Under the pieces are notes generated by a model, which saw only the letters and a list, made by a program, of their open reading frames with translations, was not told where the DNA came from and did not search any database. The translations under genes were made by a program, and so were the position numbers. This document shows, piece after piece, positions 1-5,890 of a DNA stretch of 15,213 nucleotides. Positions within the stretch are counted from its first letter, which is position 1, and every line of letters starts with the position of its first letter. The DNA is from Phycisphaerae bacterium (GTDB lineage: Bacteria; Planctomycetota; Phycisphaerae; Sedimentisphaerales; SG8-4), in assembly GCA_030614945.1 (NCBI GenBank), contig JAUXAH010000014.1:1-15213 (forward strand). The letters run 5' to 3'.

Positions 1-945
1 TTTACCAACATGCGTGTGGAGCATAAGGTAGTCCACCCCAACTGTGCTGGTTCGATTATGACCGGCCACTGGGAATGGGACGATATCGACTGGTCCAAGC
101 CGGTTGCGCACCCAACCATCTTTGAGATATACCGCAAGGCCCGCCACGCTCCGGACACTGCCACATGGGCATTTGTCTACGCTTCAATCCTTGCCAAGAC
201 CGGGGAGAGTCTCGCATCGGGTTATGGAAGGTCTTATGCCGCGAACGTGGTTGAGCCGCCAACCATTCCGCGCGCAACGGCAGAGGAGATGGACCGGCGA
301 ATGCAACATGCGGCATCACTCGGCTCAGCCGATGCCGAAATCAAGGCGGCTCAAGCCTGTGCAAAACTTACACGCGCAACAAGCCGCATCTCGGTCGAGG
401 GACTGCACTCAAAAAAGGCCCGCTCCTTCCTCGACACCGAGTATGGGAGATGGAAGACTGGGTCCGGCACCACAAGCCACGACGCGTTCCTGACCGACCG
501 GGCCATCGCCTGTATGCGCACGTTCGCTCCGGATATGATGGCCGTAGACTTTGGTGAGATTGACTGTGCACACTACGGCTCGTGGTCGCGGTACGTTGAA
601 GCGATCCGACGCACCGATGAACTGACCTGGAGGCTGTGGCAGGCAGCAGAAGCGGTCGAGCAATACAGAGGGCGGACGCTTTTGCTGATACTGCCTGACC
701 ATGGGCGTGAACTCGATGGGCCTGGTCGCTGGGGCTTTATTCATCACAGCAACTTCTACACTAACGATGGTGCGGATGAGGGCTGTCGGCGAGTATGGAT
801 GATTGCGTTCGGCCCGGGTGTCACGGCCGGGCGGCGAATTGAGAGCCCCGTGCCGATCACGGCGGTAGCGGCAACGGGACTTGAGTACTTAGGTCTTGAG
901 GCATCGGCTGGTGCCGAGAGCTCGATCTGGAATCTTATTACGTAG
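1..945 (+). CDS. Alkaline phosphatase superfamily (sulfatase/phosphodiesterase-like) protein, 5' end cut by window
   Basis: The frame is open from base 1 (Phe-Thr-Asn before the first ATG at 10), so the true start lies upstream and about the first 40-70 residues of a sulfatase-like fold are missing. Numbered from the ATG at 10, HPNCAGSIMTG at residues 9-19 occupies the place of the nucleophile segment of this superfamily, FGEIDCAHYG at 181-190 supplies a DxxH metal-site pattern, PDHG at 229-232 is the classic second metal-binding Asp-His, and FIHHS at 243-247 gives the distal His. The C-terminal segment 261-295 (RVWMIAFGPGV... ITAVAATGLEYLG) matches the usual end of these enzymes, where a final beta strand is followed by a helix. 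There is no Cys/Ser-x-Pro-x-Arg sulfatase signature, so formylglycine-dependent sulfatase activity is unlikely; a phosphodiesterase or phosphoglycerate-mutase-like hydrolase is equally possible. The substrate is unknown. Codon use and GC resemble the PfkB gene downstream. Confidence 0.75.
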   Translation, partial: FTNMRVEHKVVHPNCAGSIMTGHWEWDDIDWSKPVAHPTIFEIYRKARHAPDTATWAFVYASILAKTGESLASGYGRSYAANVVEPPTIPRATAEEMDRRMQHAASLGSADAEIKAAQACAKLTRATSRISVEGLHSKKARSFLDTEYGRWKTGSGTTSHDAFLTDRAIACMRTFAPDMMAVDFGEIDCAHYGSWSRYVEAIRRTDELTWRLWQAAEAVEQYRGRTLLLILPDHGRELDGPGRWGFIHHSNFYTNDGADEGCRRVWMIAFGPGVTAGRRIESPVPITAVAATGLEYLGLEASAGAESSIWNLIT

Positions 946-1045
946 GACTGGTGGAATAGTCAAAGAATTTAACGTGGAAATGGTGAGCTTAGAAAGGAGA
1001 TTGTTCTAAAAAAAAGTTTTGCTTTTGTGCGTCAACCGGTTATAG

Positions 1046-1066
1046 TTGGTGATTGGTGATTATTTA
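1046..1066. repeat. Heptamer repeat array 1 (TTGGTGA units)
   Basis: TTGGTGA occurs exactly at 1046-1052 and again at 1053-1059, followed by a degenerate third unit TTATTTA at 1060-1066. The array abuts the GC-rich hairpin at 1064-1097. The same unit type recurs upstream of the portal gene at 3613-3647, and related 7-bp arrays occur at 4176-4240 and 5819-5874. Confidence 0.6.
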
Positions 1067-1097
1067 ACCCCGCCCCTGCGGCAGGGGTCGGGGTTAA
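1064..1097. repeat. GC-rich near-perfect hairpin (possible terminator or dispersed palindromic element)
   Basis: The left arm 1064-1079 begins TTAACCCCG and ends CCCCTGC; the right arm 1081-1097 is its reverse complement except for one bulged base (the T at 1088). The stem is therefore about 15 bp with a loop of about 3 nt. It has no T-tract on either side, so it is not a textbook Rho-independent terminator. It could stop transcription from the upstream hydrolase gene, protect mRNA ends, or be a copy of a dispersed palindromic repeat. No second copy of the arms is seen in this window. Confidence 0.65.
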
Positions 1098-1132
1098 CCA
1101 GTTACCTTTGACCAGGGTCGGCGAGGATAAAG

Positions 1133-2092
1133 ATGCCAGGAAGGATTCCTAAGGTAGTTGTAATTGGCGGCACCTATGTCGATATGGCGGTGAGGTGCGG
1201 CCAAATCCCGTCTCCCGGGCAGAGTGTTACCGGCTCTGCTCTTTCATACACAGTCACCGGCCCCGGGCCAAATCAGGCTGTGGAAGCTGCTCTGTGTGGT
1301 TGCGAGGTGCATCTTATCAGCAAGGTCGGCGGCGATACATTTGCCCAAATGGCCAAGGTAAGTCTGGCTGAGTTCGACGTTAATACCGACTATGTCTATT
1401 CCGCCGAGGCCAAAAATACCGGCGTGATTGTAACGCTGGTTAACGCCGCAGGCGAAAACGCCAGTTGTGTATACACCGGTGCCAACAGTGCCCTACTGCC
1501 ACAGGATATTGACGCCGCTGAGCGGATTATTTCTGGGGCTGATGTTTGTTTGATTCACGGACGATTGCCGCAAGAGGCAATTGTAACCGCCCTTCGCTGT
1601 GCGAAGGTACACCGCATAAAGGTCATTCTTAATCCTGCCAGGCCGATAGAGCAACCCGGCCGGCACGATAGCGCTCTACCAATCGAATATTTTTCAGCCG
1701 ATATCCTGATTCCGAATCTTTACGAGGCGGCCGATATCACCGACCATTCGGCCGCCGGCATTCGCACCGCCAAGCTCATTGGCTCCGACCTGGTCGCTCG
1801 CGGCGTTGACTCTGCCGTCATAACGATAGGCAGGCGAGGCTGTATGGTCGTTGATAGAAACGGTGCCGACCATATCCCGGCTTTTGAAGTGGAGCTTGTT
1901 GACCATACCGCCAGAGGCGATGCCTTTGCCGGGGCGCTCGCCGCCTATTGTGCCGTAAAGGACGATGTAAGAGAAGCGGTTAAATTCGCCTCCGCAGCAG
2001 GGGCTTTGGCCTGCACAAAGTTCGGCTCAATCGAGGCCCTGCCCACAAAGGCCGAGATTATCGAACTCCTGCAAAAAGAAGATACTGATTGA
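1133..2092 (+). CDS. PfkB-family carbohydrate kinase (ribokinase-like)
   Basis: This is a cytosolic ATP-dependent sugar or nucleoside kinase of the ribokinase/PfkB fold, 319 aa, the normal length for the family. The N-terminal strand VVVIGGTYVDM (8-18) opens the fold. TGPGPNQAVEAALCG at 42-56 takes the place of the family GGKGANQAVAAARLG substrate motif, keeping the Asn (N47). KVGGDTFAQM (64-73) matches the usual 'VGxDxFG' segment. ILIPNLYEA (191-199) matches the 'PNxxE' metal/phosphate region, and DHTARGDAFAGALA (257-270) is the C-terminal signature, with D263 as catalytic base. H258 and R261 replace residues that are normally Thr and Ala/Gly around the anion hole. The ATG at 1133 is chosen because GAGG at 1123-1126 sits 6 nt upstream and the protein starts directly on the first strand. 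The substrate cannot be read from the sequence; ribokinase, adenosine kinase and sugar-acid kinase are all possible. It is convergent with the glycosidase gene. Confidence 0.85.
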   Translation: MPGRIPKVVVIGGTYVDMAVRCGQIPSPGQSVTGSALSYTVTGPGPNQAVEAALCGCEVHLISKVGGDTFAQMAKVSLAEFDVNTDYVYSAEAKNTGVIVTLVNAAGENASCVYTGANSALLPQDIDAAERIISGADVCLIHGRLPQEAIVTALRCAKVHRIKVILNPARPIEQPGRHDSALPIEYFSADILIPNLYEAADITDHSAAGIRTAKLIGSDLVARGVDSAVITIGRRGCMVVDRNGADHIPAFEVELVDHTARGDAFAGALAAYCAVKDDVREAVKFASAAGALACTKFGSIEALPTKAEIIELLQKEDTD

Positions 2093-2121
2093 TATTGGAC
2101 TTCGGCGAGCTCCCTGCTTCG

Positions 2122-2135
2122 GCGAAGCGCTTCGC
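2122..2135. terminator. Perfect 14-bp palindrome downstream of the kinase gene
   Basis: GCGAAGCGCTTCGC is a perfect palindrome 30 bp after the kinase stop codon. An overlapping alternative hairpin GCTTC-GGC-GAAGC exists at 2117-2129. No T-run follows, so termination is only suggested by its position between convergent genes. Confidence 0.35.
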
Positions 2136-2168
2136 AGAGACGAGCAGTCGAGCCGATGCCGGATTCCA

Positions 2169-2244
2169 CTATTTACCTCGTTAGAAGTCCTTGGCCTGTC
2201 AGAACTTACAAATCAGCCGATGCGTCTTCTAACGGGGTAAATAG
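2169..2244. terminator. 19-bp inverted repeat spanning the convergent gene ends
   Basis: The left arm 2169-2187 and the reverse complement of the right arm 2226-2244 match at 18 of 19 positions, with a 38-nt spacer. The right arm lies inside the last codons and stop of the minus-strand glycosidase (Tyr-Leu-Pro-Arg-stop). Read on the plus strand, the left arm spells the same Tyr-Leu-Pro-Arg-stop, and the single mismatch is synonymous (CCT/CCC). A bidirectional terminator between convergent genes, or a small inverted duplication of the gene end, would both fit. Confidence 0.45.
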
Positions 2245-3346
2245 AGGCGCTTCTCGATGCGGTAGACCTTTAGCGCAGAGGAAAGAGTCTTAGCTGCCAG
2301 ATATGCGGCTTTGGGTTTTAGGTCATGTGTGATGGTGACGAAGTTGTGTTCTCTCTCGTTGGGGTTAGTTCCGGCATTCTTACAATCATACCAGATGCTA
2401 ACAGGGATGCCTTGATAGAGGTTTTTCAAGAACTCTCTGGCAAGATACTGGGCCTGTTGGTCGTTAGATAAACGAGTTTTGTACCAGTTAAGATTGGAGT
2501 AACCACATTCGCCGGATATGATAGGTATCTTTTTATGTTCCCGAAAAGTGGGGTCCCCTTTGAGTGCGTAACGTGTGATGAGTTCACGAAGCCTGGCATA
2601 ATCCTTAATGAACGTCTCCGGAGCTTGTGGCCGGTACGGATGGACGCTTACGACATCAATCCATTTTAAAAGGCCCTTTTTGAAACACCATTCAAGCCAA
2701 TTAAATGGGATTGTTGATGTAGCGGGAGCGACGACCAGGCCGGATGGGTCCGTTTTTTTTATTCGAGGTGTCGTTTCTTCGATCAGCTTGCAGTAGTCGT
2801 CGACGCTTGGCTGTGGTCGCCAGAACTGCTTTATGTTCGGCTCATTCCATATCTCCCAGAGTATTCCTTTGCCTGCGTATCTCTTTGCAGCAGCTTCGGC
2901 GAAAGCGGCGAACGCCCTGCGGCCTTGCTCTGTGCGGACCGACCTGTCCGACTCATATAGCCGATTGCTGTAGTCGAGAATATACAGGATACGTATGCCT
3001 CGTTTGGAGCATCCTTTCGTCAACGCGTCATAACCAGATTTCTCGAATTCGTAGACGCCTTTCTTTCTCTCGACAGCCCCCCATGCCAAGTCCATCCTGA
3101 TGAACTTAAAGCCTGCATCGGCGATTAAACCAAATCCCGGGGCTCGCCCCTGAAATGTATGTTGACGCCAAAGCCGTTCGGCACGGTGAGTTCGGGCAAC
3201 GGAATTGCTCCCGTGGAAGGGTTTGCTATGGCTCCTAAAATTAAACATCCAGTCAGAGGTATGCAGTACTTCTTAATCGTCGATTGTGCAATCTTCAAAA
3301 TAACGTTCAATACATCTCCTCTCTTCAGATTGTTAATCTTATCCAT
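2229..3346 (-). pseudogene. Secreted clan GH-A glycoside hydrolase (GH5/GH39-like), frameshifted near 3129
   Basis: Two overlapping minus-strand frames form one protein of about 370 aa. The first (3346 to 3125) carries a secretion leader: lysines, then a hydrophobic segment with LTGC at residues 31-34 (a possible lipobox), then LPELTVPNGFGVNIHF, and stops after GEPRDLV. The second frame resumes with LIADAGFKFIRMDLAWGAVE. Restoring one A between 3130 and 3129 turns the junction into RDLDLIADAGF with no gap. The catalytic part (numbered from the out-of-frame ATG at 3248) has WEIWNEPN at 131-138 with acid/base E136, SVHPYRP at 201-207, and IPIISGECG at 241-249 with nucleophile E247; these are the hallmarks of clan GH-A barrels. 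The role would be extracytoplasmic polysaccharide breakdown; family and substrate are unclear. The ATG at 3346 has AGGAG directly against it; a TTG at codon 13 has a better spaced AGAGGAG and still keeps the signal peptide. The deletion may be real or an assembly error. A consensus promoter lies upstream at 3423-3451. Confidence 0.75.
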
Positions 3347-3390
3347 CTCCTACCTGCCTGTTTTTGCTTAACGATATCGGTGTAAAGGAG

Positions 3391-3408
3391 ATTCTGCGTA
3401 AGCAGAAT
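3391..3408. promoter_or_regulatory. Stem-loop in the glycosidase leader
   Basis: ATTCTGC (3391-3397) and GCAGAAT (3402-3408) form a perfect 7-bp stem around a 4-nt loop, extendable by a G-T and an A-T pair. It lies about 10-25 nt downstream of the predicted transcription start on the minus strand, so it would form near the 5' end of the glycosidase mRNA and could stabilise it. It could equally act in a plus-strand transcript, where the loop GTAA fits the GNRA class. Confidence 0.4.
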
Positions 3409-3422
3409 TTGAATGGCAGGTA

Positions 3423-3451
3423 ATTATACGGCAGATGTGCAGGTTTGTCAA
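3423..3451 (-). promoter_or_regulatory. Perfect consensus sigma-70 promoter for the glycosidase gene
   Basis: On the minus strand TTGACA (3451-3446) is followed by exactly 17 bp and TATAAT (3428-3423). All 12 consensus bases and the optimal spacing are present. The predicted start of transcription is near 3416, giving a leader of about 70 nt before the ATG at 3346. Confidence 0.75.
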
Positions 3452-3612
3452 AAAAATCAATCAAAAGTGCAGGTAGTTGGGAGGTAAAATCAAAAAATCT
3501 AAATTTTTTTTTACTGCTTTTGCCGTAACGACTTACCGCGATCGGAACGTATAAAAAAATGCGATTTTTCGACTCAAACGCGCAGGTTCGCCCAATTATA
3601 GAGGGACGTTGT

Positions 3613-3647
3613 TGGTGAGTGGTAAATGGTAACTGGTAATTAGTGAG
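3613..3647. repeat. Heptamer repeat array 2 upstream of the portal gene
   Basis: TGGT recurs at exact 7-bp intervals at 3613, 3620, 3627 and 3634, followed by TAGT at 3641, giving five degenerate units of the type TGGTRAN. The array ends in the weak Shine-Dalgarno GAGAAG (3645-3650) of the portal gene, so the repeat contributes to the portal ribosome binding region. The unit TTGGTGA at 3612 is identical to the two units at 1046-1059. Confidence 0.65.
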
Positions 3648-3655
3648 AAGTTAAT

Positions 3656-5218
3656 ATGGCTTTTGACCTTGGTATCTTTAAGGACCCGCTTTTACAAGCG
3701 GATTATATCGAGTGGCTCGTTGATGAACACGCGGCGGATATCCAAACACACTTTGCGAAGCTGTGGGAATATTACGAAAACCGAATGGAAGCCCCCACAG
3801 GGGCCCCTCAGGGGGAATTGGGGCGATGCTATTTGCAGGCCCAGGAGTACGGGCTGCCTGCGAGAATAACGGGGCTGCTGCACTCGGCAAATGCAGGCGT
3901 CTTCGGTGCAAGGCGAATCGGCGATGTGCAGCGAAAAGAGGTAGTAATCGAAAATGATATCGCGTGGCGAATAAATGCGGCGGTAGATTTTCTGTTCGGA
4001 AAGCCAGTTAGTTTTGTTTCCAAATCGCCGGATAGCCAAAAACGTGCAGAAATTGAATCTATATTGAAGGCAGTGTTTGCGGCTAACGGCGGTATCGGAT
4101 TTTTTCAGGATATGGCAGTGCTCGGAAGTATTTACGGTTTTGTCGATTGTCTCGTCAGGCCTGGCGAAAAGATTACCAATTTACGATTTTCGATTTCCGA
4201 TTCGTCAATCGCCAATCGTCAATCGTCAATCCACAATTTCAACGATGTGCTGCAATTGGCACAAACAATCGGCCTGGAACTGATTGAAGCACCGAGAGCA
4301 CTGCCTGTCCTGGAAGAGGACGACTACAAAAAAATCAGATATTACGTGCAGCACTTCTACCAGAAGAAAAACGCCCTGAGCGGGAAAACCTCTTTTCTAT
4401 CGAGACTGCTGTCGCAAGTCAGACGAAGTGGTGATAGTCGCCAGCCTGCGACCGCAAGGCAGGTGGTTGCAGTGACGGAGATTACTTCGGCTGCCTGCTG
4501 GCAGAGGTATGAAGACAAGCAGCTCGTTGCAGAAGGCAAATTGCCGTGGGGATTTCTGCCAGTGGTGCATATCCAGAACGTTGCTCAGCCATACTACTAC
4601 GAGGGGCTAAGTGATGTCGAGCCGCTGATACCGCTGCAGGACGAGCTTAATACCAGATTGAGTGACCGGGCGAGCAGGATTACGTTCCAGACGTTTAAGA
4701 TGTATCTTGGCAAGGGGATAGAGGGCTTTGAGGACAGGCCTGTATCGCCGGGGAGGATGTGGTACACCGACAATCCGGATGCGGCTATCGAAGAGTTCGG
4801 CGGGGATGCAGCGACGCCGAGCGAGGATATACACATCGCTGAGATTAGAGAAGCGATGGATAAGGCCAGCGGAGTAACACCAGTGGTGGCAGGAGTATTG
4901 AAGAATAAGCTCGGCAACCTTACAAGTGCGGTGGCTCTCAGACTGACGTTTATGGGGATGCTGTCGAAGACCGAGCGAAAGAGGTTTACATATAGCGAAG
5001 GGCTGAAAAAAATCGCTCAAATGGTTCTGGATATACTCGATAAGGCCAACATCTACAAAATCGGCGAGGCGGACAGGGAGATTGATATTATTTTCCCTAG
5101 TCCGCTGCCTGAAAATATGATGGAAAAGCTAAAGGAGGCCCAGATTAAAAAAGAATTGGGCGTGCGGACTGAGCAGGTGCTCAGAGAATTAGGCTATGAG
5201 GCCGTGAAAGAAAGTTAA
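3656..5218 (+). CDS. Phage portal protein, SPP1 gp6-like
   Basis: Portal proteins form the dodecameric ring at one capsid vertex through which DNA passes and to which connector and tail bind. The 520-aa product has the family's layout: an N-terminal helical part (residues 15-45), QAQEYGLPARITG (61-73), the hydrophobic wing segment ENDIAWRINAAVDFLFGKPV (99-118), the conserved QDMAVLGSIYGFVDCLV (151-167), and a C-terminal clip/stem region. YYEGLSDVEPLIPLQDELNT (314-333), SGVTPVVAGVL (405-415) and LTSAVALRLTFMGML (422-436) are strongly portal-like. Residues 175-196 are encoded by an in-frame 7-bp repeat array and do not look like native portal sequence; residues 47-55 (GC-rich palindrome) may also be inserted. 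The ATG at 3656 follows a weak GAGAAG. This is the first gene of the virion block; the usual upstream terminase genes are absent. Confidence 0.85.
   Translation: MAFDLGIFKDPLLQADYIEWLVDEHAADIQTHFAKLWEYYENRMEAPTGAPQGELGRCYLQAQEYGLPARITGLLHSANAGVFGARRIGDVQRKEVVIENDIAWRINAAVDFLFGKPVSFVSKSPDSQKRAEIESILKAVFAANGGIGFFQDMAVLGSIYGFVDCLVRPGEKITNLRFSISDSSIANRQSSIHNFNDVLQLAQTIGLELIEAPRALPVLEEDDYKKIRYYVQHFYQKKNALSGKTSFLSRLLSQVRRSGDSRQPATARQVVAVTEITSAACWQRYEDKQLVAEGKLPWGFLPVVHIQNVAQPYYYEGLSDVEPLIPLQDELNTRLSDRASRITFQTFKMYLGKGIEGFEDRPVSPGRMWYTDNPDAAIEEFGGDAATPSEDIHIAEIREAMDKASGVTPVVAGVLKNKLGNLTSAVALRLTFMGMLSKTERKRFTYSEGLKKIAQMVLDILDKANIYKIGEADREIDIIFPSPLPENMMEKLKEAQIKKELGVRTEQVLRELGYEAVKES
3792..3815. repeat. 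GC-rich imperfect palindrome inside the portal gene
   Basis: Five Cs at 3792-3796 and five Gs at 3811-3815 flank a central AGGGGCCCCT palindrome (3799-3808). The 24-nt segment equals its reverse complement except at four positions. It encodes Ala-Pro-Thr-Gly-Ala-Pro-Gln-Gly (46-53), a linker-like stretch. Confidence 0.45.
4176..4240. repeat. Heptamer repeat array 3, in frame inside the portal gene
   Basis: ATTT/ATTC starts at 4179, 4186, 4193 and 4200, and CAAT starts at 4206, 4213, 4220, 4227 and 4234; both series have an exact 7-bp period. The left half consists of GATTT-type units and the right half of CAATCGT-type units, which are roughly the reverse complement of one another (GATTGAC). 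The array is therefore a degenerate inverted pair of heptamer tracts of about 65 bp. It translates in the portal frame as Asn-Leu-Arg-Phe-Ser-Ile... through residue 196 without a stop codon. Confidence 0.75.
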
Positions 5219-5244
5219 GAGGGTTCCTAACCGCAATAAAGTGC

Positions 5245-5260
5245 GTTTGGGGTCCCAAAC
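5245..5260. promoter_or_regulatory. Hairpin between portal and scaffold genes
   Basis: GTTTGGG (5245-5251) and CCCAAAC (5254-5260) are a perfect inverted repeat, foldable as a 6-bp stem with a GGTC loop. It lies in the 64-bp gap before the strong scaffold Shine-Dalgarno. It could be a processing or attenuation site in the polycistronic message. Confidence 0.4.
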
Positions 5261-5282
5261 TGAAGTTTAATCAGGAGGTTTT

Positions 5283-5819
5283 ATGAGTCCGATAGACGCA
5301 GACGAAGGAATTTTGTCAGAAGACACAGCGGGACATACTAACAGTGAGGTGGATAACTTGAAACTTGTTCCGGTGGCCGAATCAATCCGCTATCGAAAGA
5401 GGGCACAGAGTGCTGAGAAGAAAATCGAAGCTTTGGCTGAGCAATTGAGGGAAACAAAATCAGAGGCCAAAAAGATGGCTGAGCAGTTGAGCAGTATTGA
5501 GGTCGAACAAAAACTGACGCGCAAATTAGCTGCTGCTGGGACTGTCGATGTGGAAACGGCCGTGTTAATTGCCAAGGCCAGAATAGAAGGTGGGGACGAT
5601 GCGGATTTGGACGGTGTGGTTAAGCAGTTGAAGAAGGAAAAGCAATATCTGTTCGCTGGCAACAGCGATGGAGCTGTGACGGCAAAAAAAACCGCAGGGG
5701 TTAAGGACCGAATGCAAAACAGCCAGACAATCCTCGAAAGAGCAGCCAGGAAAGCGGCAACGACAGGCAATCGGACAGATTTGCAGGAGTATCTGAAACT
5801 GCGAAGAAATTTTATCTAA
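5283..5819 (+). CDS. Capsid scaffolding-like protein (coiled coil)
   Basis: The 178-aa product lies between portal and major capsid genes, the usual place of a scaffold that guides procapsid assembly and then leaves. Residues 40-75 (RKRAQSAEKKIEALAEQLRE and following) are a charged heptad-repeat coiled coil, residues 76-118 are helical and acidic, and the C-terminus is basic with a terminal KLRRNF near 172-177, as expected for the capsid-binding end of a scaffold. The overall design resembles phage GP20-type scaffolds. No serine-protease motif is visible, so it is not an obvious protease-scaffold fusion. The start is well supported by AGGAGG at 5273-5278 a few bases upstream of the ATG. The stop codon overlaps the first base of the downstream inverted heptamer element. 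The assignment rests on position and composition, not on a sequence signature. Confidence 0.65.
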   Translation: MSPIDADEGILSEDTAGHTNSEVDNLKLVPVAESIRYRKRAQSAEKKIEALAEQLRETKSEAKKMAEQLSSIEVEQKLTRKLAAAGTVDVETAVLIAKARIEGGDDADLDGVVKQLKKEKQYLFAGNSDGAVTAKKTAGVKDRMQNSQTILERAARKAATTGNRTDLQEYLKLRRNFI

Positions 5820-5874
5820 GTTCATAGTTCGTGGTTTATTGACTGAGAACTATGAACTCATAACTACTAACTAA
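5819..5874. repeat. Heptamer repeat array 4 forming a 12-bp inverted repeat before the capsid gene
   Basis: Eight consecutive 7-bp units run from 5819 to 5874. The first three are of AGTTCAT type and the last four of GAACTCA/TAACTAC type. The arms AGTTCATAGTTC (5819-5830) and GAACTATGAACT (5847-5858) are perfect reverse complements around a 16-nt loop. It begins on the last base of the scaffold stop codon and ends just before AAGGAG (5877-5882) of the capsid gene. Confidence 0.75.
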
Positions 5875-5890
5875 AAAAGGAGAAAAACAG

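Larger units (their letters stand above)
946..1132. other. Intergenic region between hydrolase and kinase genes
   Basis: No gene is visible. The stretch holds an SD-like AAAGGAG near 993 that is followed by no usable frame, an A-rich run around 1008-1015 with a weak 5-bp A/T hairpin, two exact 7-bp repeats (1046-1059) and a strong GC-rich hairpin (1064-1097). The kinase Shine-Dalgarno GAGG lies at 1123-1126. No convincing -35/-10 pair was found. Confidence 0.6.
3347..3655. other. Intergenic region between divergent glycosidase and portal genes
   Basis: This 309-bp gap holds no gene. It contains, in order, a stem-loop in the glycosidase 5' UTR (3391-3408), a perfect minus-strand sigma-70 promoter (3423-3451), an A/T-rich segment with opposed A and T runs (3491-3512), and a 7-bp repeat array (3613-3647) just before the portal start. 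A plus-strand promoter for the portal block is not convincing: TTGGGA at 3477-3482 and TAAATT at 3500-3505 have a 17-bp spacer, but each matches only 4 of 6 consensus bases. Confidence 0.6.

Noticed and set aside
3613..3647. Heptamer arrays as a CRISPR or small-repeat array
   Set aside because: Units are 7 bp without spacers and degenerate; there are no cas genes.
3347..3655. Attachment site or tRNA near the virion block boundary
   Set aside because: No tRNA-like cloverleaf was seen, and no direct repeat was found between the 5' and 3' ends of the block.
5390..5770. Minus-strand open frame of 126 aa opposite the scaffold
   Set aside because: It is the antisense shadow of a Lys/Glu/Ala-rich coiled coil, giving Ser/Leu/Phe-rich low-complexity translation with no ribosome site.
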